A stretch of 20,213 bases of DNA from an uncultured Eubacteriales bacterium. Its GTDB lineage: Bacteria > Bacillota > Clostridia > Oscillospirales > UBA644. This document shows, one piece after another, positions 1 to 7,390 of the stretch. Under the pieces are notes generated by a model. It searched no databases, had not been told where the DNA came from, and worked only from the letters and a program-made list of their open reading frames with translations. Position 1 is the stretch's first letter. Each line of letters begins with the position of its first letter. The stretch is taken from the NCBI GenBank assembly GCA_934486965.1, contig CAKSQP010000019.1, positions 1-20,213 on the forward strand. The letters are read 5' to 3'. The position numbers and the translations under genes were made by a program.

Positions 1-378
1 CTCGACAACCTTGTATTTTCTTTTACGGGAACGGACGGCAACGGAACAGCCTCGATAGTAACGGGAGAAACGACCATCGTTCTTTCTCACTCCGTTTTCG
101 GAATATCAAGTATCAGAATGACGGTTTCGGGCTCTGCTCCGAATTACACCGCGACGCTTACTCTTCCCGACCCCGACGGACAGTACGGGCAGACAAAGCA
201 GATAACCGTAAGCCTGCCGATGTCAAAATATTCATCGCTCAGGAACGGAGACACCGTAACGGTTTCCCTTTGGCTTGAAGACGTCGAAAAGATCGCCGCC
301 GCGGGAATAACCGTGACGCCGACTTCGGGAGACGCCGTCGTATCGGGACTTGACTCCGAATTTTCGGATATAGACTGA
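1..378 (+). CDS. C-terminal part of a beta-rich, probably surface-exposed protein (5' truncated)
   Basis: The frame is open from the first base of the window to the TGA at 376-378, so only the last 125 residues are visible. The visible part is rich in Thr, Ser, Val, Gly and Asp with alternating hydrophobic residues, which suggests beta-sandwich domains. The last 80 residues contain a NGDTVTVSL element and end in a TVTPTSGDAVVSGL-type segment. I recognise this pattern from repeat domains near the end of clostridial cell-envelope proteins, often behind a zinc-ribbon and a membrane segment. Those parts lie outside the window, so this is family resemblance by eye. No catalytic motif is visible and I assign no function. 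A terminator follows five bases after the stop, so the gene is the last of its transcript. Confidence 0.75.
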   Translation, partial: LDNLVFSFTGTDGNGTASIVTGETTIVLSHSVFGISSIRMTVSGSAPNYTATLTLPDPDGQYGQTKQITVSLPMSKYSSLRNGDTVTVSLWLEDVEKIAAAGITVTPTSGDAVVSGLDSEFSDID

Positions 379-382
379 AAAG

Positions 383-412
383 AACCCCGGATAATGCATA
401 TCCGGGGTTTTT
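383..412 (+). terminator. Rho-independent terminator of the partial surface-protein gene
   Basis: An 11-bp perfect stem (383-393 with 399-409) encloses the 5-base loop ATGCA. The stem is GC-rich in the middle and runs into a T tract at 408-412. It starts five bases after the stop codon. The next gene is on the other strand, 40 bases further on, and the A tract preceding the stem could also help stop leftward transcripts. Confidence 0.9.
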
Positions 413-452
413 AACGCTTTATTGTGCTGAAAGGCGAAGTTTTTCCTTAATT

Positions 453-1325
453 TCAGACCGTTGCGGGAACTTTCGAATACGCCGACGCGCTGTACGACGT
501 AACTCCGAGAATAGTTTCACCGTCTATCTGCAAAGCTGTCGGACGTTTGAATTCGACGGTTATGTTTTTGCCTTCAAGTACCTCTACATATTTCGGATTA
601 TTGATATGTTCGCCTTTGAATATCGACGGGAAGATCATAAGAGTGCGGAGTTTGCCTGAACCGTGGAAAACAAGGGTCGAAAGCGTTCCGCTGTTTCTTT
701 TCTGGGCGGGGGTCGGAATCATTCCGCCGCCGTAGAACCGTCCGTTCATAGTCGGGGCAAGCCATACCTTTTTATATTCGTACTTTTTGCCGTCGACGGT
801 TATCACCGCGTCGGTCGGCTTGTAATGGAAGAGAAGCCCTTTTATCGCTATCGAAGTATAGTTTATCTGTTTTCCGGAAGAAGTTTCGCGAAGTTTATCC
901 CCCACCTCACAGCAATATCCGTCTATTCCGTAACCGATACCGTTTAAGAAGCGGTAATTTTTGCCGTTCACGGTAACGGTCGGAAGATCTTTTATGTATT
1001 CGTTTATAAGAAACGGTTTGTCTTCCGAAGTCTTGTTCATTTCATGCGCGAAATCGTTGCCCGAACCGAGCGGATAATAATAGACGTCGCAACGGATATC
1101 CATATCTGCGGTAAAATTCACAAAACGGTTGAGCGTTCCGTCGCCGCCGCAGACGATTATGTAATCGTTGCCCTCGGGAGCCATAAGCCCGCGGCGATAT
1201 TCCTCTTCGTTTGTCATATCACAGAAAACGACCTCGTCGTCAACCAATTTTTTTATGGACAGTGCTTTATCTTTGCAACTGAAGTTTCCTGCAATCGGAT
1301 TATAAAAAACATACGCTTTTGACAT
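453..1325 (-). CDS. Diacylglycerol/lipid kinase family protein (YegS/DagK/LCB5-like)
   Basis: The 290-residue protein begins MSKAYVFYNP and has the family nucleotide-binding motif GGDGTLN at residues 60-66, followed by YPLGSGNDFA at about 84-93. These are the hallmarks of the DAGK catalytic fold, which phosphorylates diacylglycerol or related lipids with ATP at the inner membrane face. The C-terminal half is the usual beta-sandwich, ending with a typical LQIDGE element. Length fits the family. An in-frame ATG lies six codons further upstream at 1343, but the GAGAGGTG ribosome site sits between the two ATGs, so I chose 1325. The substrate cannot be read from the sequence. Recycling of diacylglycerol from envelope polymer synthesis is one known role in Gram-positive bacteria. 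The gene stands alone with its own probable promoter. Confidence 0.88.
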   Translation of the reverse strand: MSKAYVFYNPIAGNFSCKDKALSIKKLVDDEVVFCDMTNEEEYRRGLMAPEGNDYIIVCGGDGTLNRFVNFTADMDIRCDVYYYPLGSGNDFAHEMNKTSEDKPFLINEYIKDLPTVTVNGKNYRFLNGIGYGIDGYCCEVGDKLRETSSGKQINYTSIAIKGLLFHYKPTDAVITVDGKKYEYKKVWLAPTMNGRFYGGGMIPTPAQKRNSGTLSTLVFHGSGKLRTLMIFPSIFKGEHINNPKYVEVLEGKNITVEFKRPTALQIDGETILGVTSYSASAYSKVPATV

Positions 1326-1363
1326 ATTGACACCTCTCGACATAATTTGACATTTTCGGTCAG

Positions 1364-1369
1364 ATTATA
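1364..1369 (-). promoter_or_regulatory. Extended -10 promoter element of the lipid kinase gene
   Basis: Reading the minus strand, a perfect TATAAT at 1369-1364 lies about 38 bases before the chosen start codon and is preceded by GGTG. No good -35 box is found at 16-18 bases, so this would be a -10-driven promoter. An inverted repeat TTCAAC-AATA-GTTGAA lies further upstream at 1402-1417 and could bind a regulator. Confidence 0.5.
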
Positions 1370-1501
1370 CACCGAGAAACACAACTGTAATTCAACTCAA
1401 CTTCAACAATAGTTGAAAAACCGGAAAAGAGGACCGTGATATATTCCCCGATACCGCGGCGAACGGAAAACGGCGGTGTTCCGACATTGAATATTAAAGC
1501 A

Positions 1502-1537
1502 AAGGAGCGGTGCAATCTTTCGGCTGCACCGCTCCTT
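1502..1537 (-). terminator. Hairpin terminator downstream of ftsH
   Basis: A perfect 13-bp stem (1502-1514 with 1525-1537) with a 10-base loop begins 12 bases after the ftsH stop codon. Read leftward, the stem is followed by an interrupted T-rich tail (TTTGCTTT), so termination of the leftward ftsH transcript is likely. The rest of the 224-base gap up to 1325 holds the TTCAAC/GTTGAA inverted repeat and the lipid kinase promoter. I see nothing else in it. Confidence 0.8.
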
Positions 1538-1549
1538 CTTCAAAAACCG

Positions 1550-3367
1550 TCAGGCATTGAGAATAGACATGAATTCTTCGCCCGTAATGGTTTCGTTTTT
1601 ATAAAGATATTGCGCAAGTTCATCGAGTTTTCCGCGGTTTTCGGTCAGGATACGAATTGCTTTCTCATGCTGGCGCTTTACGAGATCTACAACCTTTTTA
1701 TCAATCTCGCTCTGCATTTCCGCCGAGCATGCAAGAGAAGTGTCGCCGCCGAGATACTGATTTGTCACGGTTTCCAAAGCGACCATTCCGAATTCCTCGC
1801 TCATACCGTATCTTGTTATCATCGCGCGGGCAAGTTTTGTCGCCTGTTCGATATCGTTCGAAGCGCCTGTCGTAATTGAGCCTACGGCAATTTCTTCCGC
1901 CGCGCGCCCGCCCGTCAGGGTTGCTATCTTGTTTTCTATCTCTTCTTTGCTCATAAGATAGTGGTTACCCTCTTCGACCTGCATCGTGTATCCGAGAGCG
2001 CCCGAAGTCCTCGGCACTATCGTTATCTTCTGAACGGGAGCGGAATTCGTCTGTTTTGCCGCAACAAGGGCGTGACCTATTTCGTGATAGGAAACTATCA
2101 TTTTTTCCTTATCCGTAAGAATAGCGTTCTTCTTCTGATATCCCGCTATAACGACTTCGATACTTTCTTCGAGGTCCGACTGCGTAACGGTCTTTCTGCC
2201 CGCTCTGACGGCACGGAGAGCCGCTTCGTTTACGATATTCGCAAGTTCCGCGCCCGAAGCGCCGGAAGCCATTCTCGCGACGGTCGAATAATCGATATTC
2301 GGCTCTGTTTTGACTTTCTTTGCATGGACTTTGAGGATTTCTTCCCTGCCTTTAAGGTCGGGAAGTTCAACGGGTACTCTTCTGTCAAATCTTCCGGGAC
2401 GCGTAAGCGCGGGGTCGAGAGTTTCGGGACGGTTCGTCGCCGCAAGGATTATAACGCCCGTGTTCCCCTCAAAGCCGTCCATTTCGGTAAGCAACTGGTT
2501 GAGAGTCTGTTCCCTTTCGTCGTTGCCGCCGATTCTTCCGTCACGTTTCTGACCTATCGCGTCAATTTCATCGATAAAGACGATACACGGCGCTTTTTCC
2601 TTAGCCTGTCTGAAAAGGTCTCTGACTTTCGACGCGCCCATACCGACAAACATTTCGACGAATTCCGAACCGCTCATCGAGAAGAACGGAACGTTCGCTT
2701 CGCCCGCAACCGCTTTCGCAAGCATTGTTTTACCCGTACCCGGAGGGCCTACAAGCAGGATACCTTTCGGCATTGAAGCGCCTATTTCACCGTATTTGGA
2801 GGGGTCGTGCAGATATTCGACTATTTCCGAAAGATTTTCTTTCGCCTCGTCCTCGCCTGCGACGTCGGAGAATTTGATTCCGTCGGAACTCTTTACATAG
2901 ACTTTCGCATTGCTTTTGCCCATATTGAAGATCATGGAACCGTCGCCGCCGCCCATTTTCTTCATCATGGAACGGGACAGCAGTTGTCCGAGTCCGACAA
3001 ATATGAGAATCGGAAGCACCCATGAAACGATAAACGCGACTATCGGCGACGTTTCCTCGATTATCTCGCTTGAAAATTCAGCGCCGTCGACGTTATGGAG
3101 CCTTTCCATAAGGGTCGGGTCGTCCATTTTACCCGTTTTATAAACGGCGGTGTTTCCTTTATCGGTAAAAACTATCTGATTTGTCTCGATCTCGACTTTT
3201 CCGATGTTTCCGTTATCTATCATGGTCATAAAAGTTCCGTAATCAACTTCCTTGACCTGACGCTCAAGCACGCTCGGAAAAACGAGAAGATTGAGGAGCA
3301 AAATCACCGCAACAACTATGGCGTAGTAAAATATCAAAGGTTTTTTCGGTTTTTTTACTTCGTTCAT
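1550..3367 (-). CDS. ftsH: ATP-dependent zinc metalloprotease FtsH
   Basis: This 605-residue membrane protease has the full FtsH layout. Two membrane segments lie at about 11-30 and 108-128 with a small extracytoplasmic domain between them. The AAA domain carries Walker A GPPGTGKT (207-214), Walker B IVFIDE (262-267) and the second region of homology ending GRFDRR (325-330). The peptidase zinc site is HEIGH (428-432), with the third ligand Asp505 in GASNDIEQAT. The common form of the zinc motif is HEAGH; HEIGH keeps both ligands and the catalytic Glu. FtsH degrades misfolded membrane proteins and selected regulators. A GAAAGGAAG ribosome site precedes the ATG. The gene follows the two-component pair on the same strand after 55 bases with no clear terminator, so read-through from that pair is likely. 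The length is normal. Confidence 0.97.
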   Translation of the reverse strand: MNEVKKPKKPLIFYYAIVVAVILLLNLLVFPSVLERQVKEVDYGTFMTMIDNGNIGKVEIETNQIVFTDKGNTAVYKTGKMDDPTLMERLHNVDGAEFSSEIIEETSPIVAFIVSWVLPILIFVGLGQLLSRSMMKKMGGGDGSMIFNMGKSNAKVYVKSSDGIKFSDVAGEDEAKENLSEIVEYLHDPSKYGEIGASMPKGILLVGPPGTGKTMLAKAVAGEANVPFFSMSGSEFVEMFVGMGASKVRDLFRQAKEKAPCIVFIDEIDAIGQKRDGRIGGNDEREQTLNQLLTEMDGFEGNTGVIILAATNRPETLDPALTRPGRFDRRVPVELPDLKGREEILKVHAKKVKTEPNIDYSTVARMASGASGAELANIVNEAALRAVRAGRKTVTQSDLEESIEVVIAGYQKKNAILTDKEKMIVSYHEIGHALVAAKQTNSAPVQKITIVPRTSGALGYTMQVEEGNHYLMSKEEIENKIATLTGGRAAEEIAVGSITTGASNDIEQATKLARAMITRYGMSEEFGMVALETVTNQYLGGDTSLACSAEMQSEIDKKVVDLVKRQHEKAIRILTENRGKLDELAQYLYKNETITGEEFMSILNA

Positions 3368-3422
3368 AAAAAACTTCCTTTCGCTGTTTTACACATCATA
3401 ACATATTATTTGCAACAAATCA

Positions 3423-4496
3423 TCAACTGTTTGTCAATTTTTGTTGATTTTCGCCCGTATTCTCGAAAACGACCGTAAAAACACAGCCCTTTTCCTTATT
3501 TTCGACGCTTATTTTGCCGCCCTCAAGCAAAAGAATTTTCTTGACGAGCGACAGTCCGAGACCGTTTCCCTCCTGCTTATGCGAAGGGTCCGCCTGATAA
3601 AACTTATTGAAAATATGATTCTTTGCCTCGGGAGAAATTCCGGGGCCCTCGTCGCCGACCGAAAAAATTATTTTTCCGAAACGTTTTTTCAGCCGTAAAG
3701 TCACCTTTCCGCCGACGGGACTGAACTTGACGGCGTTTCCGATAAGGTTGTCCCATACATGGCGCAGCAGTTTTTCGTTGCCGACAAAAACGACGTCGTC
3801 CATTTCCGCGTCGAATTCTATCTGTTTTTTGTCCCAGACAGATTCCGACTCAACTATCGACTGCCGTATCTGTTCATCGAGGCTGAACGCCGTTTTTTCG
3901 GGCGGAATAGACTGATTTTCAAGTTTCGAAAGCAACAGGATATTCCCCGTAAGGGAAGAAAGTCTGCTCGTATTTAATATTATTTTTTCGACGTATTCCG
4001 TCTGTTCCGCGGTCAGGTTGTCGCCGCCCTGCAAAAGTGTGGAATACCCCTCTATCGCGTTTATCGGCGTTTTGAATTCGTGCGAAACGTTTGAAACGAA
4101 ATCCGACTGAAGAATTTCGGTCGCTTCGAGTTCCTTTGCCATGAGGTTGAACCCGTCGTATATTTCCTTTATTTCGCGCGCGTTCGAACGGGTCTCCGCC
4201 CTGACGGAGAAATCGCCCTCCGCGACCTTTTCCATTGCAACTCCGAGTTTTTCTATCGGAGAAAAAAACATTCGCGACAGAGCGCCCGTGACGAAAAATC
4301 CGACGATCACGGATATCGCAAACATTATTATGACCGAAGGGATATCCCCGAAACCGGGAACGTATGTTCGGAGCAGGGCGTTGAGCCCGATGGCGACCGC
4401 GATACTGACAAGGAGTTCCGCCGAGACAAGAAGAGTAAGGCTCAGGCGAAGCCCCGTTTTTCCCGTCTGTCCGTTTCTGAAATTCAGCAGTTTCAC
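3423..4496 (-). CDS. Sensor histidine kinase with HAMP domain and minimal extracellular loop
   Basis: The 357-residue protein has two membrane segments (about 18-40 and 53-73) separated by only about 12 residues, so there is almost no extracellular sensor domain. A HAMP linker follows (about 74-125). The dimerisation helix carries the phosphorylated His139 in SHEFKTPI. The ATPase domain has an N box (HVWDNLIGNAVKF), G1 DEGPGI, an F-box region (FNKFYQAD) and G2 GNGLGLSLV. The short loop places it among kinases thought to sense signals within the membrane or through partner proteins. The start is GTG in a GTGA overlap with the response regulator stop, so the two are translationally coupled and are very probably partners. 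The ligand is unknown. Confidence 0.94.
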   Translation of the reverse strand: MKLLNFRNGQTGKTGLRLSLTLLVSAELLVSIAVAIGLNALLRTYVPGFGDIPSVIIMFAISVIVGFFVTGALSRMFFSPIEKLGVAMEKVAEGDFSVRAETRSNAREIKEIYDGFNLMAKELEATEILQSDFVSNVSHEFKTPINAIEGYSTLLQGGDNLTAEQTEYVEKIILNTSRLSSLTGNILLLSKLENQSIPPEKTAFSLDEQIRQSIVESESVWDKKQIEFDAEMDDVVFVGNEKLLRHVWDNLIGNAVKFSPVGGKVTLRLKKRFGKIIFSVGDEGPGISPEAKNHIFNKFYQADPSHKQEGNGLGLSLVKKILLLEGGKISVENKEKGCVFTVVFENTGENQQKLTNS

Positions 4497-5164
4497 AGTT
4501 TTACCACCTTATATCCGACCCCTCTTATCGTCACTATCTTAAAGTCGCGGCTGTCGCCGAACTTTTCGCGTAACCGTCCTATATGGACGTCGACGGTGTG
4601 GGTGTCGCTTTCGTTATCGTAGCCCCATATCTCGTCCATCAGTTGATGCCGCGTAAATATTTTTCCCGGATACGAAGCCATTTTATAAAGAAGCATAAAT
4701 TCTTTCTGCGGAAGTATCTCCGTTTTTCCGTCCGAAACGACCGTAAGAGAATCCATTTCAAGGACGGTATTGCCGACGGTCTGGCGGCGTTCGTTTATCA
4801 TCTGTGCACGGCGGAGAAGCGCCCCGACGCGCAGGACCATTTCATTGACGTTCACGGGCTTTACCATATAGTCGTCGGTTCCCGAATCAAATCCCTGACG
4901 CATATCGTCGAACGCGTCCTTTGCGGTTATCATCAGCACGGGGGTTTTATCGTTACAATCCCTCAAAAGTCTGACAAACTCATAGCCGTCGACCTCGGGC
5001 ATCATTATATCGGAAATTATCAGATCGAAAAAATCGTTTTCCATACAGTCAAGGGCTTCCCTGCCGTTCGAAACGCCTTTTACGTTATAGCCGTTTTTTG
5101 TAAGCACCCGCGAAAACAACTGCCGAAGTTCTGCGTCGTCTTCCGCGATAAGAATTTTGAACAT
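4493..5164 (-). CDS. OmpR/PhoB-family response regulator
   Basis: The 223-residue protein has an N-terminal receiver domain with acidic residues Asp9 and Asp10, phosphoacceptor Asp52 (ISDIMMPEVDG), Thr80 and Lys102 (MVKPV). A C-terminal winged helix (about 130-223) contains the typical RHQLMDEIWGYDNESDTHTV and VTIRGVGYKV elements. On phosphorylation by the adjacent kinase it should dimerise and bind direct-repeat DNA sites. A GGAGG ribosome site lies 8 bases before the ATG. The stop overlaps the kinase start, and the M14-like gene ends 51 bases upstream on the same strand. The regulon is not visible in this window. Control of the linked ftsH and M14-like genes is a reasonable guess only. Confidence 0.95.
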   Translation of the reverse strand: MFKILIAEDDAELRQLFSRVLTKNGYNVKGVSNGREALDCMENDFFDLIISDIMMPEVDGYEFVRLLRDCNDKTPVLMITAKDAFDDMRQGFDSGTDDYMVKPVNVNEMVLRVGALLRRAQMINERRQTVGNTVLEMDSLTVVSDGKTEILPQKEFMLLYKMASYPGKIFTRHQLMDEIWGYDNESDTHTVDVHIGRLREKFGDSRDFKIVTIRGVGYKVVKL

Positions 5165-5215
5165 ATTATGCCTCCGCTGTTTTTTTCGACATCATTTTAG
5201 CATATTTTCTTTATT

Positions 5216-5992
5216 TTAGCAAGAGGCGGCGGTAAGCATAACGGTCGAAAAAAACTGTTCCTCAGACCTTGCGTCCGACCCGATGCGAAGACTTACGGTC
5301 GGCACTCCCGATTCTTCAAGCCACAAAAGAAAACTTCCGTCGCGGTATCCGCACGGTTTTATCGGGATATTTCCGTAACCGCAGACGATCTTTCCGAATT
5401 TATCGGGAAAACCCGAAGATGAAAAACAGGAGGTTCCGTCTTTTTCGACGACGATGACGGCGTCAAAATTTTCTTTTCTGCAAAAATACGAGAGAGCCGC
5501 GGTCTCCTTTTCGCTTTCGGGGTAGTCGCCGCAATAACCCGAAAACGACGGTCCGTTTTTCTCGGAAGAGCGCCTGCCCGCCGCAAAATTGCGGTCGATA
5601 TCGACACCGCGGGCATTTGCCGTAAATCGGGAAAAATCCCCGTCGGAAACAAATCTTTTTATCCTTTCGGAAAACGGATTTCTGAAATCTTCGCCGTGAA
5701 GCCGCAGGCAGTTGCCGTCGGGGTTCGGAAACGGAAGATAAAAGACGGAAGTCCTCGCCGATATCTTCGGAAGATTGAAAGCCCCGCCTTTTCCCTCTCC
5801 GAAAAAACGGCGGCACATCATTTCCGCAACATCTCCGTCGTTTGCCGAAAGTTCGCCGCATACCAGAAGTTTTTTGCCGCCCGTTCCCGAAAGAAGAACA
5901 TAAAGTCCGTTCCCGAGCCAACTTCTGCCGATCGTAAAAACGTCGTTGCGCTTTTCGGTACTTTTGACGAATTCAGAGAAAGGAAAAGACAT
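5216..5992 (-). CDS. M14-carboxypeptidase-like protein, predicted catalytically inactive
   Basis: The 258-residue protein keeps the structural signatures of M14 zinc carboxypeptidases: FYLPFPNPDGNCL (84-96), ARGVDIDRNF (127-136, cf. N-RGVDLNRNF) and SGYCGDYPESEKETAAL (151-167, cf. the G-x-x-P-x-S-E-x-E-T element). All catalytic positions I can align by eye are changed. The H-x-x-E metal motif reads S49-A-N-D52. The third histidine ligand position falls at about Glu183 (VIVVEKDGT). The catalytic Glu of the T-I-E-L-G motif is Arg236 (TVSLRIG). There is no signal peptide or membrane segment. It may be a pseudoenzyme that binds peptides or peptidoglycan fragments, or act through another chemistry. 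It lies first in the run leading to the two-component pair and ftsH. GGGGTG eight bases upstream supports the start. Confidence 0.7.
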   Translation of the reverse strand: MSFPFSEFVKSTEKRNDVFTIGRSWLGNGLYVLLSGTGGKKLLVCGELSANDGDVAEMMCRRFFGEGKGGAFNLPKISARTSVFYLPFPNPDGNCLRLHGEDFRNPFSERIKRFVSDGDFSRFTANARGVDIDRNFAAGRRSSEKNGPSFSGYCGDYPESEKETAALSYFCRKENFDAVIVVEKDGTSCFSSSGFPDKFGKIVCGYGNIPIKPCGYRDGSFLLWLEESGVPTVSLRIGSDARSEEQFFSTVMLTAASC

Positions 5993-6015
5993 TTTTTTTC
6001 ACCCCGTTTATCCTA

Positions 6016-6044
6016 TTTACATTTATTGCGAAATATGATAAAAT
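6016..6044 (+). promoter_or_regulatory. Sigma-A-type promoter of the Nudix/LexA-like operon
   Basis: TTTACA (6016-6021), a 17-base spacer and TAAAAT (6039-6044) give a good housekeeping promoter. It is followed by GGAGAG at 6051-6056 and the ATG at 6064. The 5' leader is only about 15 bases, leaving no room for a riboswitch. No convincing promoter is seen for the divergent M14-like gene in the same gap. Confidence 0.75.
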
Positions 6045-6063
6045 AGCAAAGGAGAGTGATACG

Positions 6064-6606
6064 ATGAGACCCGAAAAGATAAGTTCCGAAAGAATGTTCA
6101 GCGGAAAAATAATGAATATAGAAAAAGACAGGGTTCGCCTTGAAAACGGTATGGAAGTTGAAAGAGAGGTCGTAAGGCACTGTCCCGCGGTCTGCGTTTT
6201 CGCTTATGACGGAGAGGGATACGGCTATCTTGTAAAGCAATACAGATATCCTTTCGACGAATATATAACCGAAGCCGTCGCAGGACTTTGCGAAGAGGGC
6301 GAAACTGCGGAAGAAAGCGCAAGAAGAGAACTCAACGAGGAAACAGACGCTCTTTGCGAAAATCTTGTTTCTCTCGGAGAATTTTATCCGACGCCGGGCT
6401 ACTGCGACGAAAAGATATACATGTTCGCCGCAAAGATAACGGGGTTCAGAAAAGGAACTCCCGACCCCGACGAATTCATCGAAAAAATAAGACTTCCGCT
6501 TTACGAAATTTATGAAATGGCTGAAAACGGAGAGATAAAGGACGGAAAGACCGTCGCGATAATCCTGAAAGCGAAAAACCTTTTTGAAAAGGGAATCCTA
6601 TGTTGA
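6064..6606 (+). CDS. Nudix hydrolase, ADP-ribose pyrophosphatase type
   Basis: The 180-residue protein has the ADP-ribose pyrophosphatase arrangement. A VKQYRYPF element (58-65) precedes the Nudix box, which spans about 74-96 (G74, E80, then RELNEE at 88-93). After the box comes FYPTPGYCDEKIY, the downstream Pro-Gly-x-x-x-Glu element typical of ADPRases. The metal-binding glutamates of the REUxEE core are present, but the Gly usually found two residues later is Asp95, an unusual though probably tolerated change. The expected reaction is ADP-ribose to AMP plus ribose-5-phosphate, clearing a reactive by-product of NAD turnover. The gene has its own promoter. Its last codons overlap the start of the LexA-like gene by 7 bases, indicating coupled expression. 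Confidence 0.93.
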   Translation: MRPEKISSERMFSGKIMNIEKDRVRLENGMEVEREVVRHCPAVCVFAYDGEGYGYLVKQYRYPFDEYITEAVAGLCEEGETAEESARRELNEETDALCENLVSLGEFYPTPGYCDEKIYMFAAKITGFRKGTPDPDEFIEKIRLPLYEIYEMAENGEIKDGKTVAIILKAKNLFEKGILC

Positions 6607-7196
6607 ACAGAAACAAAAAATATCAGAAACTGATACGTTTTACCGAAGATTTTTCCGCAAAACACGGAACAAGCCCCACGGTAAGGGAAATTGCGTCGCA
6701 TCTTAAAATTTCTCCGTCGACTGCTTACAGATACGCGAAGAAACTTGAGGAAGACGGGCTTATTTCCTGCGGAAACGGCAAAAAAAGAAGTATTTCAACC
6801 GTTTCGGAAAAAGTCAGAGGGAAAGCCGTCCCCGTCCCCGTCTACTCCGAAATTTTCGCTTCCGACGGAACCGCTTTTCCGAAAGAAAAAATAATTTTTC
6901 ACCTCTGGCTCCCCTCCTCGGGATTCCGCGGAGACGGTTTTTTCGCCGCCGAGGCGTCGGACAGTTGGTTTCTGCCCGAAGGCTGTCTGTCGGGCGACTT
7001 CCTCATTTTCAGAAAAACATCGAGGATAAAAAGCGGTGAAGTCGCCGTAATAAACGACGGAAACGAAGCAAAAACCGTCCTTACGGAGTTTTTGTCCGAC
7101 GGTTTTTTCATAACTTCGGCAAACGGCAAAAAAGAAAAAAGAAACGAAATAAAAGTCGTCGGCAGGCTCATCGCCGTACAGCGGCTTACATTATAG
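6600..7196 (+). CDS. LexA-like transcriptional regulator lacking the catalytic lysine
   Basis: The 198-residue protein has an N-terminal LexA-type winged helix (about 1-65; SPTVREIASHLKISPSTAYR) and a C-terminal S24/LexA-like fold from about 100. The nucleophile serine appears retained in ASDSWFLPEG (Ser122), although the usual GDSM is changed. The position of the catalytic lysine (ATVKRF in Bacillus LexA) reads TVLTEF here, so Leu161 replaces it. The Ala-Gly cleavage site is also not clear (FASDG, 86-90). It therefore probably binds DNA like LexA but cannot cleave itself, and may respond to a ligand or partner rather than to RecA. The ATG at 6600 overlaps the Nudix stop by 7 bases. A terminator starts directly after the stop. 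The target genes are unknown. It is not the housekeeping lexA by these criteria. Confidence 0.82.
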   Translation: MLNRNKKYQKLIRFTEDFSAKHGTSPTVREIASHLKISPSTAYRYAKKLEEDGLISCGNGKKRSISTVSEKVRGKAVPVPVYSEIFASDGTAFPKEKIIFHLWLPSSGFRGDGFFAAEASDSWFLPEGCLSGDFLIFRKTSRIKSGEVAVINDGNEAKTVLTEFLSDGFFITSANGKKEKRNEIKVVGRLIAVQRLTL

Positions 7197-7237
7197 AATC
7201 CGAAAGTACGCAAAAAGGGAACGCGCTTTCGGATTTT
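7197..7237 (+). terminator. Rho-independent terminator after the LexA-like gene
   Basis: A perfect 10-bp outer stem (7197-7206 with 7226-7235) is followed by a T run. The loop contains a further CGC/GCG pairing (7209-7211 with 7223-7225). It begins at the base after the stop codon and separates the Nudix/LexA-like unit from the hydrogenase operon. Confidence 0.85.
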
Positions 7238-7300
7238 GCCGTTTTCGGGAAGATATTCCCCTCAAATTTCAAACAAAAAACAACATTTTTTTTATTTTAC

Positions 7301-7329
7301 TTCCCATAGTGCTTCGGTTATGTTATAAT
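7301..7329 (+). promoter_or_regulatory. Promoter of the hydrogenase operon
   Basis: A perfect TATAAT (7324-7329) with an upstream TG (extended -10, TGTTATAAT) is preceded at 17 bases by TTCCCA (7301-7306), which matches the -35 consensus at four of six positions. Transcription would start near 7336, leaving a leader of about 115 bases before the hydC start that I prefer. The weak -35 with an extended -10 suits a regulated promoter. Confidence 0.75.
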
Positions 7330-7340
7330 CTTCTTATGCA

Positions 7341-7390
7341 ATAGATATATATATTATCTATATACTTATCGATAAATGTATTATCTATAT
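7341..7390 (+). repeat. Cluster of TATCTATA-like repeats in the hydrogenase operon leader (candidate operator)
   Basis: Just after the predicted transcription start lie an inverted ATAGATA (7341-7347) facing TATCTATA (7355-7362), a perfect palindrome TTATCGATAA (7366-7375), and a second TATCTATA (7382-7389). The 12-mer TATTATCTATAT occurs twice exactly (7352-7363 and 7379-7390). The placement downstream of the -10 box suits a repressor roadblock. I know no regulator with this exact site. It does not match the Rex, Fur or NrdR sites I remember. Confidence 0.5.

Noticed and set aside
1961..2776. A 271-codon plus-strand frame opposite ftsH.
   Set aside because: It lies inside ftsH, whose every motif is intact, and its product shows no known domain or translation signal.
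3365..3450. ATCAAC/GTTGAT inverted repeat at the kinase end as a terminator before ftsH.
   Set aside because: The arms are six bases, AT-rich and separated by about 20 bases, with no GC-rich stem. This is too weak to call a terminator.
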